This document shows, one piece after another, positions 43,918-52,737 of a stretch of DNA of 64,000 nt. Source of the stretch: Methanobrevibacter sp. (GTDB lineage: Archaea; Methanobacteriota; Methanobacteria; Methanobacteriales; Methanobacteriaceae); assembly GCF_015062985.1 (NCBI RefSeq), contig NZ_SUTI01000007.1, positions 1 through 64,000 of the forward strand, read 5' to 3'. The notes under the pieces were generated by a model. It was not told the origin of the DNA and made no database searches. It saw nothing but the letters and a program-made list of their open reading frames with translations. The first letter of the stretch is position 1. Every line of letters starts with the position of its first letter. The translations under genes and the position numbers were made by a program.

Positions 43918-44949
43918 ATGATGATACCGACAATACCTACAACACAAGAATTGCTCGATAAGGGTTTCAGTAGGGGTAAAAAGCAAGCAGACCTGGTCAG
44001 AAGCCAGAAAATACCTAAACATCTGAAAGGTAAAAGAATTGAAGAAAGAAGAGTAGTAACATCATGTCAAGTTATTAAAGATAAGCTAAAATCAATCATA
44101 GATGCCGTTCCGGAAATCGAAGAACTACATCCGTTTTATCAGGACTACATCGATATTACTGTTGGTGTAGATGATATGAAACAGGCATTGGGAGGACTTA
44201 ATTGGGCTTACGGCATTATAACACAACTTGAAAAAGAATATGGTGCAAAAATTAGGAAAAATCCATCCGAAAAAGCGACTGCCATCCAAAAGCAAGCTTA
44301 TGGAAGAATAGCTTCCGTTGTAGAAAAAATTAAAAAAGATTTGGACTTTTTGGATTTTGCAAAACAAAACTTAAGGAATATGCCAACTATTGACTTTGAC
44401 GCCACCACAATTGTAATTGCCGGTTTTCCTAACGTTGGTAAATCAACATTGCTAAGGCAAATCAGTGGCGCAGATCCTCAAGTTGCAAATTATCCGTTCA
44501 CCACAAAAGGTATACAAATCGGTCACACCGAAAGGCACTGGAAACACATTCAGATTATCGACACTCCAGGATTGCTTGACAGGCCCGTTTTAGAAATGAA
44601 TGATATTGAAATGAATGCTATAGTGGCTCTTGAACATTTGGCTGATGCCATATTATTTATTTTCGATGCATCTGAAACCTGCGGATTCCACTTAGACAAC
44701 CAATACAATCTTTTAAAACAAATCGAAAAGATTTTTTCTGAAATACCAATAATCTACCTATTTAATAAGATGGATCTTATTGAAGATACCGAATACCTTA
44801 AGGAATATATTGACGATGAAGAAAATTCAATATTCATTTCTGCAATTGAAGGTGAAGGTATAGAAGAAATCAACAAAAAGATTGATAAGATTAAAAAAAT
44901 AGAACGTCATACTGAAGAAGCAGAAGACGATGATGACGAATATTACTAA
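43918..44949 (+). CDS. NOG1-type GTPase
   Basis: 343-residue GTPase of the Obg/NOG1 family, involved in large ribosomal subunit assembly in eukaryotes and probably archaea. The N-terminal helical domain precedes the G domain: G1 AGFPNVGKSTLL, G3 IDTPGLLDRP, G4 FNKMDL and G5 FISAIEG. The very acidic tail (EEAEDDDDEYY) is notable. The start could be ATG 43918, ATG 43921, or GTG 43909, which overlaps the previous stop. MMIPTIPTTQELLDKG is the conserved beginning, which favours 43918 or 43921. Confidence 0.88.
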   Translation: MMIPTIPTTQELLDKGFSRGKKQADLVRSQKIPKHLKGKRIEERRVVTSCQVIKDKLKSIIDAVPEIEELHPFYQDYIDITVGVDDMKQALGGLNWAYGIITQLEKEYGAKIRKNPSEKATAIQKQAYGRIASVVEKIKKDLDFLDFAKQNLRNMPTIDFDATTIVIAGFPNVGKSTLLRQISGADPQVANYPFTTKGIQIGHTERHWKHIQIIDTPGLLDRPVLEMNDIEMNAIVALEHLADAILFIFDASETCGFHLDNQYNLLKQIEKIFSEIPIIYLFNKMDLIEDTEYLKEYIDDEENSIFISAIEGEGIEEINKKIDKIKKIERHTEEAEDDDDEYY

Positions 44950-45007
44950 ATTCATTGAATTGAATCTTAAAAAATAGACTTGAGGAGTTATTCTCCAAAA
45001 TTAAATT

Positions 45008-45048
45008 AAAAAGAAAATGAGGAAAATGGGAAAACTAGTTTCCCATTT
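45008..45048 (-). terminator. Hairpin with T-rich tail downstream of the disrupted secreted-protein gene
   Basis: AAATGGGAAA (45024-45033) and TTTCCCATTT (45039-45048) form a perfect 10-bp stem with loop ACTAG, followed on the minus strand by CCTCATTTTCTTTTT. It lies 30 bases past the stop at 45078, which supports 45078 and not 45171 as the original gene end. Confidence 0.55.
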
Positions 45049-45077
45049 AACTATTTTTGAATAGTTACACTACAGTT

Positions 45078-45563
45078 TTAGAATGCAATTGCTTCAACAC
45101 TGTTGTTGCTATTGAAGCTGCTTAAGAGTGAAGCTAATTGAGCGGTGGTCATGTTGGTTGAATCTTTAGCCTAAGCAACTACAATGTATTGTTCATCACC
45201 GGATTTGATTACTTCTGAAACACCATGGGTTACGTGTTCATAATCAGTGAAGTTTGCAGTGTGATTTGAGTTAACATCAAGTTTTAAATCGTCATCACCT
45301 ACAATGTATTCTCTTCCGTCATGATGAATTACGTGATCTAAAACATCATCGTTGTCAATGTCATCGTAAACATCGTCATTTACATTTTTAAAAACTAAAA
45401 TTCCAGCATCCTGATTTCCATTAGCATATGCTGAATAATACTTATCGCTGTACACATTTTTGTACGTATCATCTACTTTGAAATCGTTTACACCTGCTGC
45501 ACAAACTCCTCCTGCAAGAAGTACGCAAACAATCATTGCGAAAAATATTTTTTTAATATCCAT
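45078..45563 (-). pseudogene. Small secreted protein gene interrupted by an in-frame TAG
   Basis: The frame starts at ATG 45563 (GGTGATATTT upstream; MDIKKIFFAMIVCVLLAGG is a signal peptide) and runs to a TAG at 45171-45173. It continues in the same frame for 30 more codons, AKDSTNMTTAQLASLLSSFN and onward, to a TAA at 45078-45080. The tail looks like a genuine protein end and a terminator hairpin lies just beyond. A Trp or other codon has probably mutated to TAG. The protein is acidic and small, like secreted families common in Methanobrevibacter; function unknown. Confidence 0.7.
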
Positions 45564-45960
45564 AAATATCACCAAAATTTATTATATGAAAGAGAATTTT
45601 GAATTCTGACTTTCTAAGTACAAATAACTATATGAAACTGACCACATATAAAGATTTTCGAATGTAAGTACTCATTTACATTGTTATTCACTAAATAAAA
45701 GATTTAAATCAATTTATAGATTAAAATATTCATTTTAAACAAAAATATATTAACAAAGTTATTTTAGCCAAATTATAAGAAACATTCAAAGCATCTATTC
45801 CCTATCTAACTGAGAATCCCGCTCATCTAATCAGGATCCATTGGCGAATACGTAAATGGGATAATAACTATTTGCTTATTTTTCTCAAATAACCCATTTA
45901 GAATTGAATCAATTAAAGTGAATAGGTATGAGTTAATGATTTATTCAAATTAACTTATAC
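45564..45960. other. Gene-free region with two hairpins
   Basis: No gene seen. Contains the promoter of the disrupted secreted protein, an imperfect hairpin at about 45854-45899 (AAATGGG / CCCATTT with inner TATTTG / CAAATA), and at 45922-45964 a 15-bp stem with one G-T mismatch that spans the stop codon of the CPBP gene. Some of this may be decayed coding sequence. Confidence 0.45.
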
Positions 45961-46675
45961 CTATGCCAAACCCAATAAATGTACTATATCCGGGATTAAA
46001 TCAACAATTACATGAATTATATATGATACTACCACATTTTTGGTTTTTAAATATGCATATAACTCAAATATGGAACCTAAACCCTGAATTAATAACACTT
46101 GTAATATTTTTCCGCCATAAGTATTGCAATGAAGTAAATCAAACAGGAACAAAGAGACAACAACGCCTAACATTAAAGACAGCTTACGATTATTTGTAAA
46201 TTTATATACACCGAACATGACCAGCAATAAAACAAATATTTTAAGGAACTCTTCACCCCATAATTGTATGAATTGGTCTATAAAATGAGCTAGGGTTACC
46301 GGTGCGGAACTGCCAGCATGAGTCGCAGTCTGTATGCCCAATCCAAATAAAATGATTGCTATTATGAACACATATAAATAATTTCCAATGACACATCCTA
46401 AAATAAGTTTTATATCTTTTAATCTTGGAATCTTAAAAAATAACCCGTAATTTCCTTTACAAATATAAAGTGCCGGAACTACTCCCAATAAAAAAAGTAT
46501 CAGGGAAAAATTATTCTCCCTAAATGGCATATCTTTTATGGTAATATAAGCAATCATTAATAACTGAAAGGAGTAACATTAACCATTCTGCTGCGGATAA
46601 CTTTGGAACATCATTATAAAAAGGAAAATCAACTCCATCCTCTAAAAATTCAAATTTATCTTTTAAATTAAACAT
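45961..46675 (-). pseudogene. CPBP family intramembrane protease gene with a frameshift
   Basis: The gene seems to begin at ATG 46675 (MFNLKDKFEFLEDGVDFPFY), runs through LSAAEWLMLLLSVI and then loses frame near 46558-46565. Removing one base joins it to MIAYITIKDMPFRENNFSLI and the rest, giving about 237 residues. The C-terminal part has the CAAX-protease (Abi/CPBP) features WGEEFLKIF, LFDLLHCNTYGG and SYIIHVIVDLIPD embedded in hydrophobic segments. It could be translated from the internal ATG at 46557, which would lack the N-terminal domain. Role unknown; members process peptides or prenylated proteins. Confidence 0.65.
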
Positions 46676-46696
46676 GATAACAACCGGATTTCCACA

Positions 46697-48256
46697 TTAC
46701 TCTTCAATTTTATATATTAGACCTTTCTTTTCAATATATTTAACTATTTTATGAGTATATCTTTTTAGTATAGGGACCTTGTTCATATACTGGCTAAAAA
46801 AGCTTATATCTCTTTTTGTTAAAACTTTTAACCTTATCAATGATAAAAGATAGATAGAACTGCCTATTATGCTTCCTATGATAAAACCGATTAATGTTTT
46901 AGGAATTACATAACAGACTACCATTAAAATTAAATTGCAAATTAACACCAGTAATATATTTTTCCAAGGGACAGATATTTTTGTAGTCTTAATTACTAAC
47001 AGCATTATAATAATCATTAATATGGCTGTGGTTATTGTTGTAGCTATGGCAGCACCTATAATACCCATTATGTTAACAAAAAATACATTCAATACAATAT
47101 TTATTAGAGTGCCAAAAAGCAGCAGATACATTGGCAATCTAGGATTTCCAGTACCTTGAAGTATGCTGCTACTAATCATATATATGCTATAAAAAGACAT
47201 TCCTATTACTAAGATACTTAAAACTCCTGAACCCGGATTATAAACGTTTCCAAAGAGTAATTGAATAATAGGTGTGCTGAACATGCTTATAATTACACAC
47301 ATAGGAATGACTGTAAGAATGCAGTATCTTAAACAGTCTACAACATATTCCTGCAATAACTTTTGATTTTTTAAAACATAAGCCTCTGCTGTTGCAGGAA
47401 GCAATACTGTTGAAATTGATAGTGAAATAACTAATGGAATTCTTGAAATAGGATCCGCAGCATTATAAAACCCTACATCTGTAGAAAACATAAAAACACC
47501 GATGACTAAAGTGCCAACATCATAAATTGCCATTTCAGATAATGCAGTAATAGCTACAGGCACTGCAAAACAAATCAACATCCATAATAATTTTAATTCT
47601 TCTTTAAAACTTAAATCCAATGAATCTTCTGAATAGAACATTGGGCTAATATATTTTTTATACAAGAATACTGCAGTTATGGCCGAAACTATGAAACCAA
47701 ACGCTCCCCCTAATACGGCACCCATAGCATATAATCCGCAATAAACAAATACGACAGCAAAAACAATTGTTGCTAACTGTTCGGCCATCCTATTATATAC
47801 GGTATATTCATTTTTATAAACTCCTTGAAATGCGCCTCTCATAGCTCCAACAATTACACTAAAAGGAGTTATAAGACTAACAGCCCTTAAAGGCCATACA
47901 ACTAGTGGTTTATGGAATATTACGTTTGCAATAAAATCTGATGAAAATAATAGGATAATGCTTAATAATATTGCCATTAAAACCATGAACTTGGTTGCAG
48001 TATAAATAACTTGTCGGGTCAATGCCTTTTCATCTTTTGCATTATATTCTGCAACATATTTTGATATTGCGGGAGGTAATCCGCCAGCAGATAAAATTTG
48101 GAATATTCCTTGAAACGGTAAAGTTAATCCATATAACCCATATCCTTCAGGTCCGAGCATTCTACTCATTAATAGTCTATTAATGTAGCCCCCTACTCTA
48201 AAAAGTAAGTTGCCTATTACTAAAATGAAACTATTCTTAAGTACCTTATTAGACAT
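46697..48256 (-). CDS. Polysaccharide/lipid-linked oligosaccharide flippase (MOP superfamily)
   Basis: 519-residue membrane protein with about 14 hydrophobic segments. NRLLMSRMLGPEGYGLYGLT and GGLPPAISKYVAEY at the N-terminus, and FQGVYKNEY and LQGTGNPRLPMYLLL later, are typical of MurJ/Wzx-like and SpoVB-like flippases. It would move lipid-linked glycan precursors (pseudomurein or exopolysaccharide) across the membrane. ATG at 48256 (MSNKVLKNSF) is preferred over a GTG at 48265. Divergent from the polymerase-like gene across about 100 bases. Confidence 0.86.
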   Translation of the reverse strand: MSNKVLKNSFILVIGNLLFRVGGYINRLLMSRMLGPEGYGLYGLTLPFQGIFQILSAGGLPPAISKYVAEYNAKDEKALTRQVIYTATKFMVLMAILLSIILLFSSDFIANVIFHKPLVVWPLRAVSLITPFSVIVGAMRGAFQGVYKNEYTVYNRMAEQLATIVFAVVFVYCGLYAMGAVLGGAFGFIVSAITAVFLYKKYISPMFYSEDSLDLSFKEELKLLWMLICFAVPVAITALSEMAIYDVGTLVIGVFMFSTDVGFYNAADPISRIPLVISLSISTVLLPATAEAYVLKNQKLLQEYVVDCLRYCILTVIPMCVIISMFSTPIIQLLFGNVYNPGSGVLSILVIGMSFYSIYMISSSILQGTGNPRLPMYLLLFGTLINIVLNVFFVNIMGIIGAAIATTITTAILMIIIMLLVIKTTKISVPWKNILLVLICNLILMVVCYVIPKTLIGFIIGSIIGSSIYLLSLIRLKVLTKRDISFFSQYMNKVPILKRYTHKIVKYIEKKGLIYKIEE

Positions 48257-48356
48257 AATCTTCACTTATTCAATATATAAAATGTTTATATAACTTTATA
48301 AAAATATAATTATATATTTAGTATTTATTTGAGGCTAATTAACTATTTTATGGTAG

Positions 48357-49463
48357 ATGACTATGGATTATAAAAAATTTGATATTTTTTCGCCAATGGT
48401 ATTTGTTCTATTGATTATTATTTATTTAATGTTTTCAGAAATAGCCTTTTATTCTCATTTAAATAAGTTAATTGGTGTTAATCTTTACACTATCGGATTA
48501 ATATTCTTAGGAATTGTATTTTATATCATAGGAATTGCATTATCAAATTATTTTCTTAAGAATAAGGAAATTAATCTAAATAGTGAAAAAATAGATAAAA
48601 TTTTCTCGGAACGTTTAGTTTTATCAATGGTAATACTTGGAATCTTACTTCAAATAGCCAATCTAATCTACTTGGGAGGAATTCCCTTATTTAGCGGTTA
48701 TCTTAAAGCACGTGCCGCAACAAGGATATGGCTATTAAGTTATCTAATCTTTTTGCCTTCTATTAATATTCTAATAGCAAAATATGATAACAAGAAATAT
48801 TATTTACTGTTTATATTAGGTTTATTATTGTTTGTATCTACAGGTTATAGAACAACCGCAATGGCTATTGTAATAAGCGTATTGATAACACTGTATTACA
48901 CTAAGGATTTGCCTTGGAAATATTTGATCTTATCCATAATTGCCATATTCATATTGCTGGTGGTAGTGGGATATGTTGCAGTTAAATCAATTGAATGGCA
49001 AACCTGGACAACAACTCCAATTGAACTATTATTCTATAGGGCAGGATATACCTTACAGGTCTTAGACCATGCAGCGTTTCTGCAGGGCAGCACTCACGGC
49101 CAATTATTATACAATACATTGATGGGATTTTTTAAATCTTCAGATCCAAGAGTAATCGTTGGCTCAACAACATTAGGTCATGCACATTCAACAACTTCAA
49201 CAATTTTTGGACCTGCACTGTTGGATTTTGGAACATATGCCATGCTATTGCAAATGATAATCTTAGGATTTATAATGAATTTAATTTATAAAGTACAGAT
49301 CAATGTCAAGAGTATTTTCATTGCATTGTATGCAATATTGATGGCTCATTTAATAATATGGATAGAAACAGGACCTACCGATTTGGTCGTGATTTTATTC
49401 TATTTAATTTCAATAATTATATTAATTTATTCAGTTAATTTAGAAAAGGTGAGTAATAAATGA
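48357..49463 (+). CDS. Wzy-like glycan polymerase / O-antigen polymerase family protein
   Basis: 368-residue protein with about ten hydrophobic segments and few charged loops. GGIPLFSGYLKARAATRIWL and RTTAMAIVISVLI, followed by a long outer loop (FLQGSTHGQLLYNTLMGFF ... HAHSTTSTIFGPALLDFG), is the pattern of oligosaccharide repeat-unit polymerases. The identification rests on topology and neighbours more than on sequence motifs. ATG at 48357 or 48363. Its TGA overlaps the ATG of the glycosyltransferase (ATGA), so the two are translationally coupled. Confidence 0.68.
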   Translation: MTMDYKKFDIFSPMVFVLLIIIYLMFSEIAFYSHLNKLIGVNLYTIGLIFLGIVFYIIGIALSNYFLKNKEINLNSEKIDKIFSERLVLSMVILGILLQIANLIYLGGIPLFSGYLKARAATRIWLLSYLIFLPSINILIAKYDNKKYYLLFILGLLLFVSTGYRTTAMAIVISVLITLYYTKDLPWKYLILSIIAIFILLVVVGYVAVKSIEWQTWTTTPIELLFYRAGYTLQVLDHAAFLQGSTHGQLLYNTLMGFFKSSDPRVIVGSTTLGHAHSTTSTIFGPALLDFGTYAMLLQMIILGFIMNLIYKVQINVKSIFIALYAILMAHLIIWIETGPTDLVVILFYLISIIILIYSVNLEKVSNK

Positions 49464-50530
49464 ATATCGCTGTTGTAGCAGAAACGGCTCCTGCAAAAGC
49501 CTTAATTCCTATCATTGAAAAAGTCGATGCAGACATTCTATCTTTGACTCATAGTGAAGGGGCAATGGAATTATTGGGTCCTTACAGTAAAGAAATTTTT
49601 TCAATAGGGGAAGGTCGAAGGAACACGACAAAGAAAAGAAGCAATTTTACAATAGGCAAACTTGTTTTAAAAGATACAATCCGCACATACAAGGCTTTAA
49701 AAAAACATCCTATCGATTTAACATTAACATGCGGGAATGCCGGGGATGTGCGTAAAGGAATTGCAGCATCAAAAAAATTAAATTTGCCAAAACTTCATAT
49801 AGAACAGGATATTTATAACCCGATAGAAATGATAGCATATGCCGACTTAATCACTGTTCCAAATAAGGTGGCTATGAAACAATTAGAAGAATTGTACGAT
49901 ATTACAAATACTGTAAATATAAAAGGATATCCTCAGGCTGAATACGTAAGCAGAGTTCCAATAATAGAACCCGAGAAAATTTATGAACAGTACCAACATG
50001 ATGATTTTTATGTTCTTTTTTTAGGTGGAGATACAAGAGCTTCTGATATTCTCGGAATAATTAAAGAAGTGGAAAAAATAGATAAAACAATATTGGTCAT
50101 TCCATTTAGGTTTGAAACATCTACTATAACCCCCCATATCACTAAAAACAATATTTTTGTTGTTGAGGGTTATGTTGATTTAATTAGTTTGATGAATGCT
50201 TCACAGGGAGTAATTTACTGTGCAGGAATGGGCGTGACAATTGAAGCTGGTGCTTTAGGAGTTCCCGCAGTAAAAATTTTGGGTTTCCATACTCAACATG
50301 CAAGTAATGATCTGGCTCAAGATTTAGGAATAGATGTTGCTTCCACACAGGATATAAGTCATGCGGTTTCCCGGATGAAAAGACCTCAGGGCAAACGTTT
50401 GATTAAAGATGGTTGTAAAGCAAGTCTTAAAGTAGCTGAATTAACTACAAGTATGGACTTATATAACCAAAATTGTGGTGGTCTCAGTAGTTTAAGGAAA
50501 ATCTGGAACCATAGAAAACAGTATCGGTAA
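49460..50530 (+). CDS. Predicted GT-B glycosyltransferase (MurG/epimerase-like)
   Basis: 356 residues in two Rossmann-like halves. The first half begins MNIAVVAETAPAKALIPIIE, with LTLTCGNAGDVRKGIAA and LHIEQDIYNPIEMI (a nucleotide-sugar type pattern); the second has FYVLFLGGDTRAS and the loop VIYCAGMGVTIEAGALGVPA, which matches the donor-binding G/E loop of MurG and 2-epimerases. It may act in pseudomurein or surface polysaccharide synthesis. Coupled to the Wzy-like gene and near the flippase. Not ATP-dependent by any visible motif. Confidence 0.6.
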   Translation: MNIAVVAETAPAKALIPIIEKVDADILSLTHSEGAMELLGPYSKEIFSIGEGRRNTTKKRSNFTIGKLVLKDTIRTYKALKKHPIDLTLTCGNAGDVRKGIAASKKLNLPKLHIEQDIYNPIEMIAYADLITVPNKVAMKQLEELYDITNTVNIKGYPQAEYVSRVPIIEPEKIYEQYQHDDFYVLFLGGDTRASDILGIIKEVEKIDKTILVIPFRFETSTITPHITKNNIFVVEGYVDLISLMNASQGVIYCAGMGVTIEAGALGVPAVKILGFHTQHASNDLAQDLGIDVASTQDISHAVSRMKRPQGKRLIKDGCKASLKVAELTTSMDLYNQNCGGLSSLRKIWNHRKQYR

Positions 50531-51001
50531 GACGCTCTTAATTATCTTTTTTTAATTTAACCATATAAAAGTTAACAGAATTCCTAACATCCATCAGTTT
50601 TGAGTATTTCCTAATGAAATATTCAAATAAAGTTAATATTAAAAAGAGCATATAGTTACCCAAACTATATTCAAAAAAATAGTACTCACCTCCAAATAAA
50701 GAAATTTTAATCTTAAAAAAAAAAACATTAAAAACATAAATTATACCCCCGCCCAATCAATAAAAATAAATTGATTAAAAAAAATGTAATCTGATTTTAA
50801 AGATTTAAAAACAAGTATTTGGAACATTGATAAAAGAATTTGGGAATTCAGAAAGAATAAAGCATCATACATATGAAAAACCAGAGATTAAATATAATAT
50901 TTTTTAATAACTTTTAGTAAATTTAATAGAAAACTTTATATACTAACAAAAAGTAACTAATACTTGAAAATAAAAATTCATCAATAAGGAGTGTGAAAAC
51001 T
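50531..51001. other. Gap with a doubtful small frame and the hsp20 promoter
   Basis: 470 bases without a secure gene. A minus-strand frame at 50538-50756 (72 codons, TTG start) has a hydrophobic middle and ends RNSVNFYMVKLKKDN, which may be the scrap of a membrane or methyltransferase gene; it has no good start. A G-rich cluster (GGGCGGGGG on the minus strand near 50750) stands out from the AT-rich surroundings. The hsp20 TATA box is at 50934-50942. Confidence 0.4.
50934..50942 (+). promoter_or_regulatory. TATA box of hsp20
   Basis: CTTTATATA preceded by a purine-rich GAAAA, about 60 bases before the ATG. Transcription starting about 25 bases on would leave a leader of roughly 35 bases holding AAGGAGTG. 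Confidence 0.5.
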
Positions 51002-51592
51002 ATGGTAGACTCTGAAACTATTGACACTGAATTTACAGAAAAAGAAGAAACCTTTGAAGAAAATAATGACGAAGAAGTAAACTTCGATGATAAAAAAGAC
51101 GAATATAAAGAAAAATTCGACGAAACTAGAGAAAAAGGAAAAACTATTGCAGACAATGTATTGACTGATTTATACAAAAGTATTGATGAATTCAGAGAAA
51201 GCATTAAAAATATGCAAAAAAGTGCAGATCAAAAATATTCTGATTACAAAAAATCAACAGTACAGTCCATTGACATTGATTTAGTGGAAACCAAAGACTT
51301 TTACTACATCAAAGCTGCTGTGCCAGGTGTTTCCAAAGAAGATGTTTTAATCGAAGCAGGTGACAATGACATCACTATCGAAACTAATTTCAAACCTTAC
51401 ATCGAAGAGTTTGAAGAAGATGAAGAAGCTGAACTCATTGTATCCGCTATCAAAAACGGAACTTGCGTTAAAACTGTAAGATTCGAAAACAGCATCGATC
51501 TTGAAAACATCAGCGCAAAATTCTCAAATGGAATTGTTATTATAACCATTCCAAAAATGATTATACCAAAAACTAAAGTAAATGTAGAATAA
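51002..51592 (+). CDS. Small heat-shock protein, Hsp20/alpha-crystallin family
   Basis: 196-residue chaperone that holds unfolding proteins. The alpha-crystallin domain spans about residues 85-185: FYYIKAAVPGVSKEDVLIEA, then a long acidic loop, then VKTVRFENSIDLENISAKFSNGIVIITIPKM. The N-terminal arm of about 80 residues is strongly acidic and Lys/Glu-rich, unlike the short hydrophobic arms of many archaeal Hsp20s. AAGGAGTG precedes; the ATG at 51002 gives normal spacing, with a GTG at 50993 as alternative. Terminator hairpin at the stop codon. Confidence 0.88.
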   Translation: MVDSETIDTEFTEKEETFEENNDEEVNFDDKKDEYKEKFDETREKGKTIADNVLTDLYKSIDEFRESIKNMQKSADQKYSDYKKSTVQSIDIDLVETKDFYYIKAAVPGVSKEDVLIEAGDNDITIETNFKPYIEEFEEDEEAELIVSAIKNGTCVKTVRFENSIDLENISAKFSNGIVIITIPKMIIPKTKVNVE

Positions 51593-51621
51593 ATTCTACA
51601 TTTCATCTCTTTTTTATTTTT
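51580..51621 (+). terminator. Hairpin overlapping the hsp20 stop codon plus T-tract
   Basis: AAATGTAGAA (51580-51589) and TTCTACATTT (51594-51603) form a perfect 10-bp stem around loop TAAA; the TAA stop codon is within that loop. CATCTC and TTTTTT-A-TTTTT follow. Confidence 0.7.
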
Positions 51622-51632
51622 AAAAAAAAAAA

Positions 51633-52643
51633 TTAATATCTGACTTTTCCTATGTGTCTTGTAGCACCAGGATCTTCGCCATTAAAGTGTGCTAAATAAT
51701 ATACAAACCATTCAAGTGGAATTACAAAGATAAACGGCGATAATAATTTATCCACAGATGCATAATCCTCCAAATTATAAATTATTGATTTCAACTCTAA
51801 ATTTTTGGAAAATTCAATAGCCTTATCTGTGATTTCATCAGATGGAAACTCTGATTTTAGAATGATGATTGGAACATCCTTTTCAGCCCTTTCGATTAGT
51901 CCATGCCTAAATTCGGCAGAATATTCCGGGCAAGCATGTTTAACTGCCCCTTCCATAAGCATGGTCATGGCCAATTTATAAGCCAAACCAAAGTTAGGAC
52001 CGCTACCAAGACAATAAAAAATATTTTCATCTTTAAACTCTAAAGCAAGTTCCTTACTTTCCGCTTCAGTTAGAAGCAGTAACTTTTCCAACATTTTTGG
52101 CATCTCGGAAAGTTGTGCCAGCAATTCTGTTTTATACTCGTAATCGCTTGCCTTGAATAAAATCTGATAAAGACATGCCAACTGAGTGATGTAAGTCTTA
52201 GTGCCTAAAATTGCTGTTTCAGTTCCACATCTTGTTATAATTGGAGTTTTAGCTTCTTTAATCATAGAACTTTCAGGTTCATTTGAAATAGCCACAGTAT
52301 GAATGCCAAACTCATTGGCCCTTCTAAGTGATGCCAATGTATCTGCAGTCTCACCGGACTGGGAAGTGAATATCGCAATAGAATTTTCATCTTCAACCAA
52401 TCTTTTATTGTAGTAGAATTCATATCCTGTATAAACTTCTATGTCAATATTGGTACTTGACATCCTAATTGCATCACGTACACTATAGCAAGTTGAAATA
52501 GAACTGCCGCAACCTATTAAATAGACTTTATCAGCTTCCAAAACTAAATTTGAAACTTTTTCCAGTGCAGCGAATTCTGCTTCGAAAGTCATTCTAAGTG
52601 ACTCCGGTTGCTCCATCATTTCATCATACATTTTATATTTCAT
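51633..52643 (-). CDS. SIS domain sugar-phosphate isomerase/deaminase-like protein
   Basis: 336 residues with two SIS domains. SIS-1: VYLIGCGSSISTCYSVRDA and FTSQSGETADTLASLRRA; SIS-2: FYCLGSGPNFGLAYKLAM and EYSAEFRHGLIERA. This is the layout of the isomerase half of GlmS and of GlmD/FrlB enzymes, but without a glutaminase domain, so it acts on an aminosugar or fructosamine phosphate using a substrate other than glutamine, or hydrolytically. The start QPESLRMTFEAEF and end RHIGKVRY are GlmS-like. A run of T follows the stop on the minus strand. Confidence 0.82.
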   Translation of the reverse strand: MKYKMYDEMMEQPESLRMTFEAEFAALEKVSNLVLEADKVYLIGCGSSISTCYSVRDAIRMSSTNIDIEVYTGYEFYYNKRLVEDENSIAIFTSQSGETADTLASLRRANEFGIHTVAISNEPESSMIKEAKTPIITRCGTETAILGTKTYITQLACLYQILFKASDYEYKTELLAQLSEMPKMLEKLLLLTEAESKELALEFKDENIFYCLGSGPNFGLAYKLAMTMLMEGAVKHACPEYSAEFRHGLIERAEKDVPIIILKSEFPSDEITDKAIEFSKNLELKSIIYNLEDYASVDKLLSPFIFVIPLEWFVYYLAHFNGEDPGATRHIGKVRY

Positions 52644-52737
52644 GGCTTAAACTCCTAAAATCAATGTAATAATATTAATAGTATATATTTAAATATATAA
52701 AAATGTTTTTCAATTAGAAAATCTTAAAAATGATAAT

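Noticed and set aside
45171..45173. TAG codon as pyrrolysine
   Set aside because: No pyl genes are seen, the protein is not a methylamine methyltransferase, and a simple nonsense mutation explains it.
45854..45899. Nested hairpin AAATGGG...CCCATTT as a structured RNA
   Set aside because: Stem is interrupted and has no T-run or neighbouring gene to regulate; kept only as part of the gene-free region note.
48630..48638. GTAATACTT inside the Wzy-like gene
   Set aside because: Single copy in coding sequence with no partner box at 32 bp; expected by chance in AT-rich DNA.
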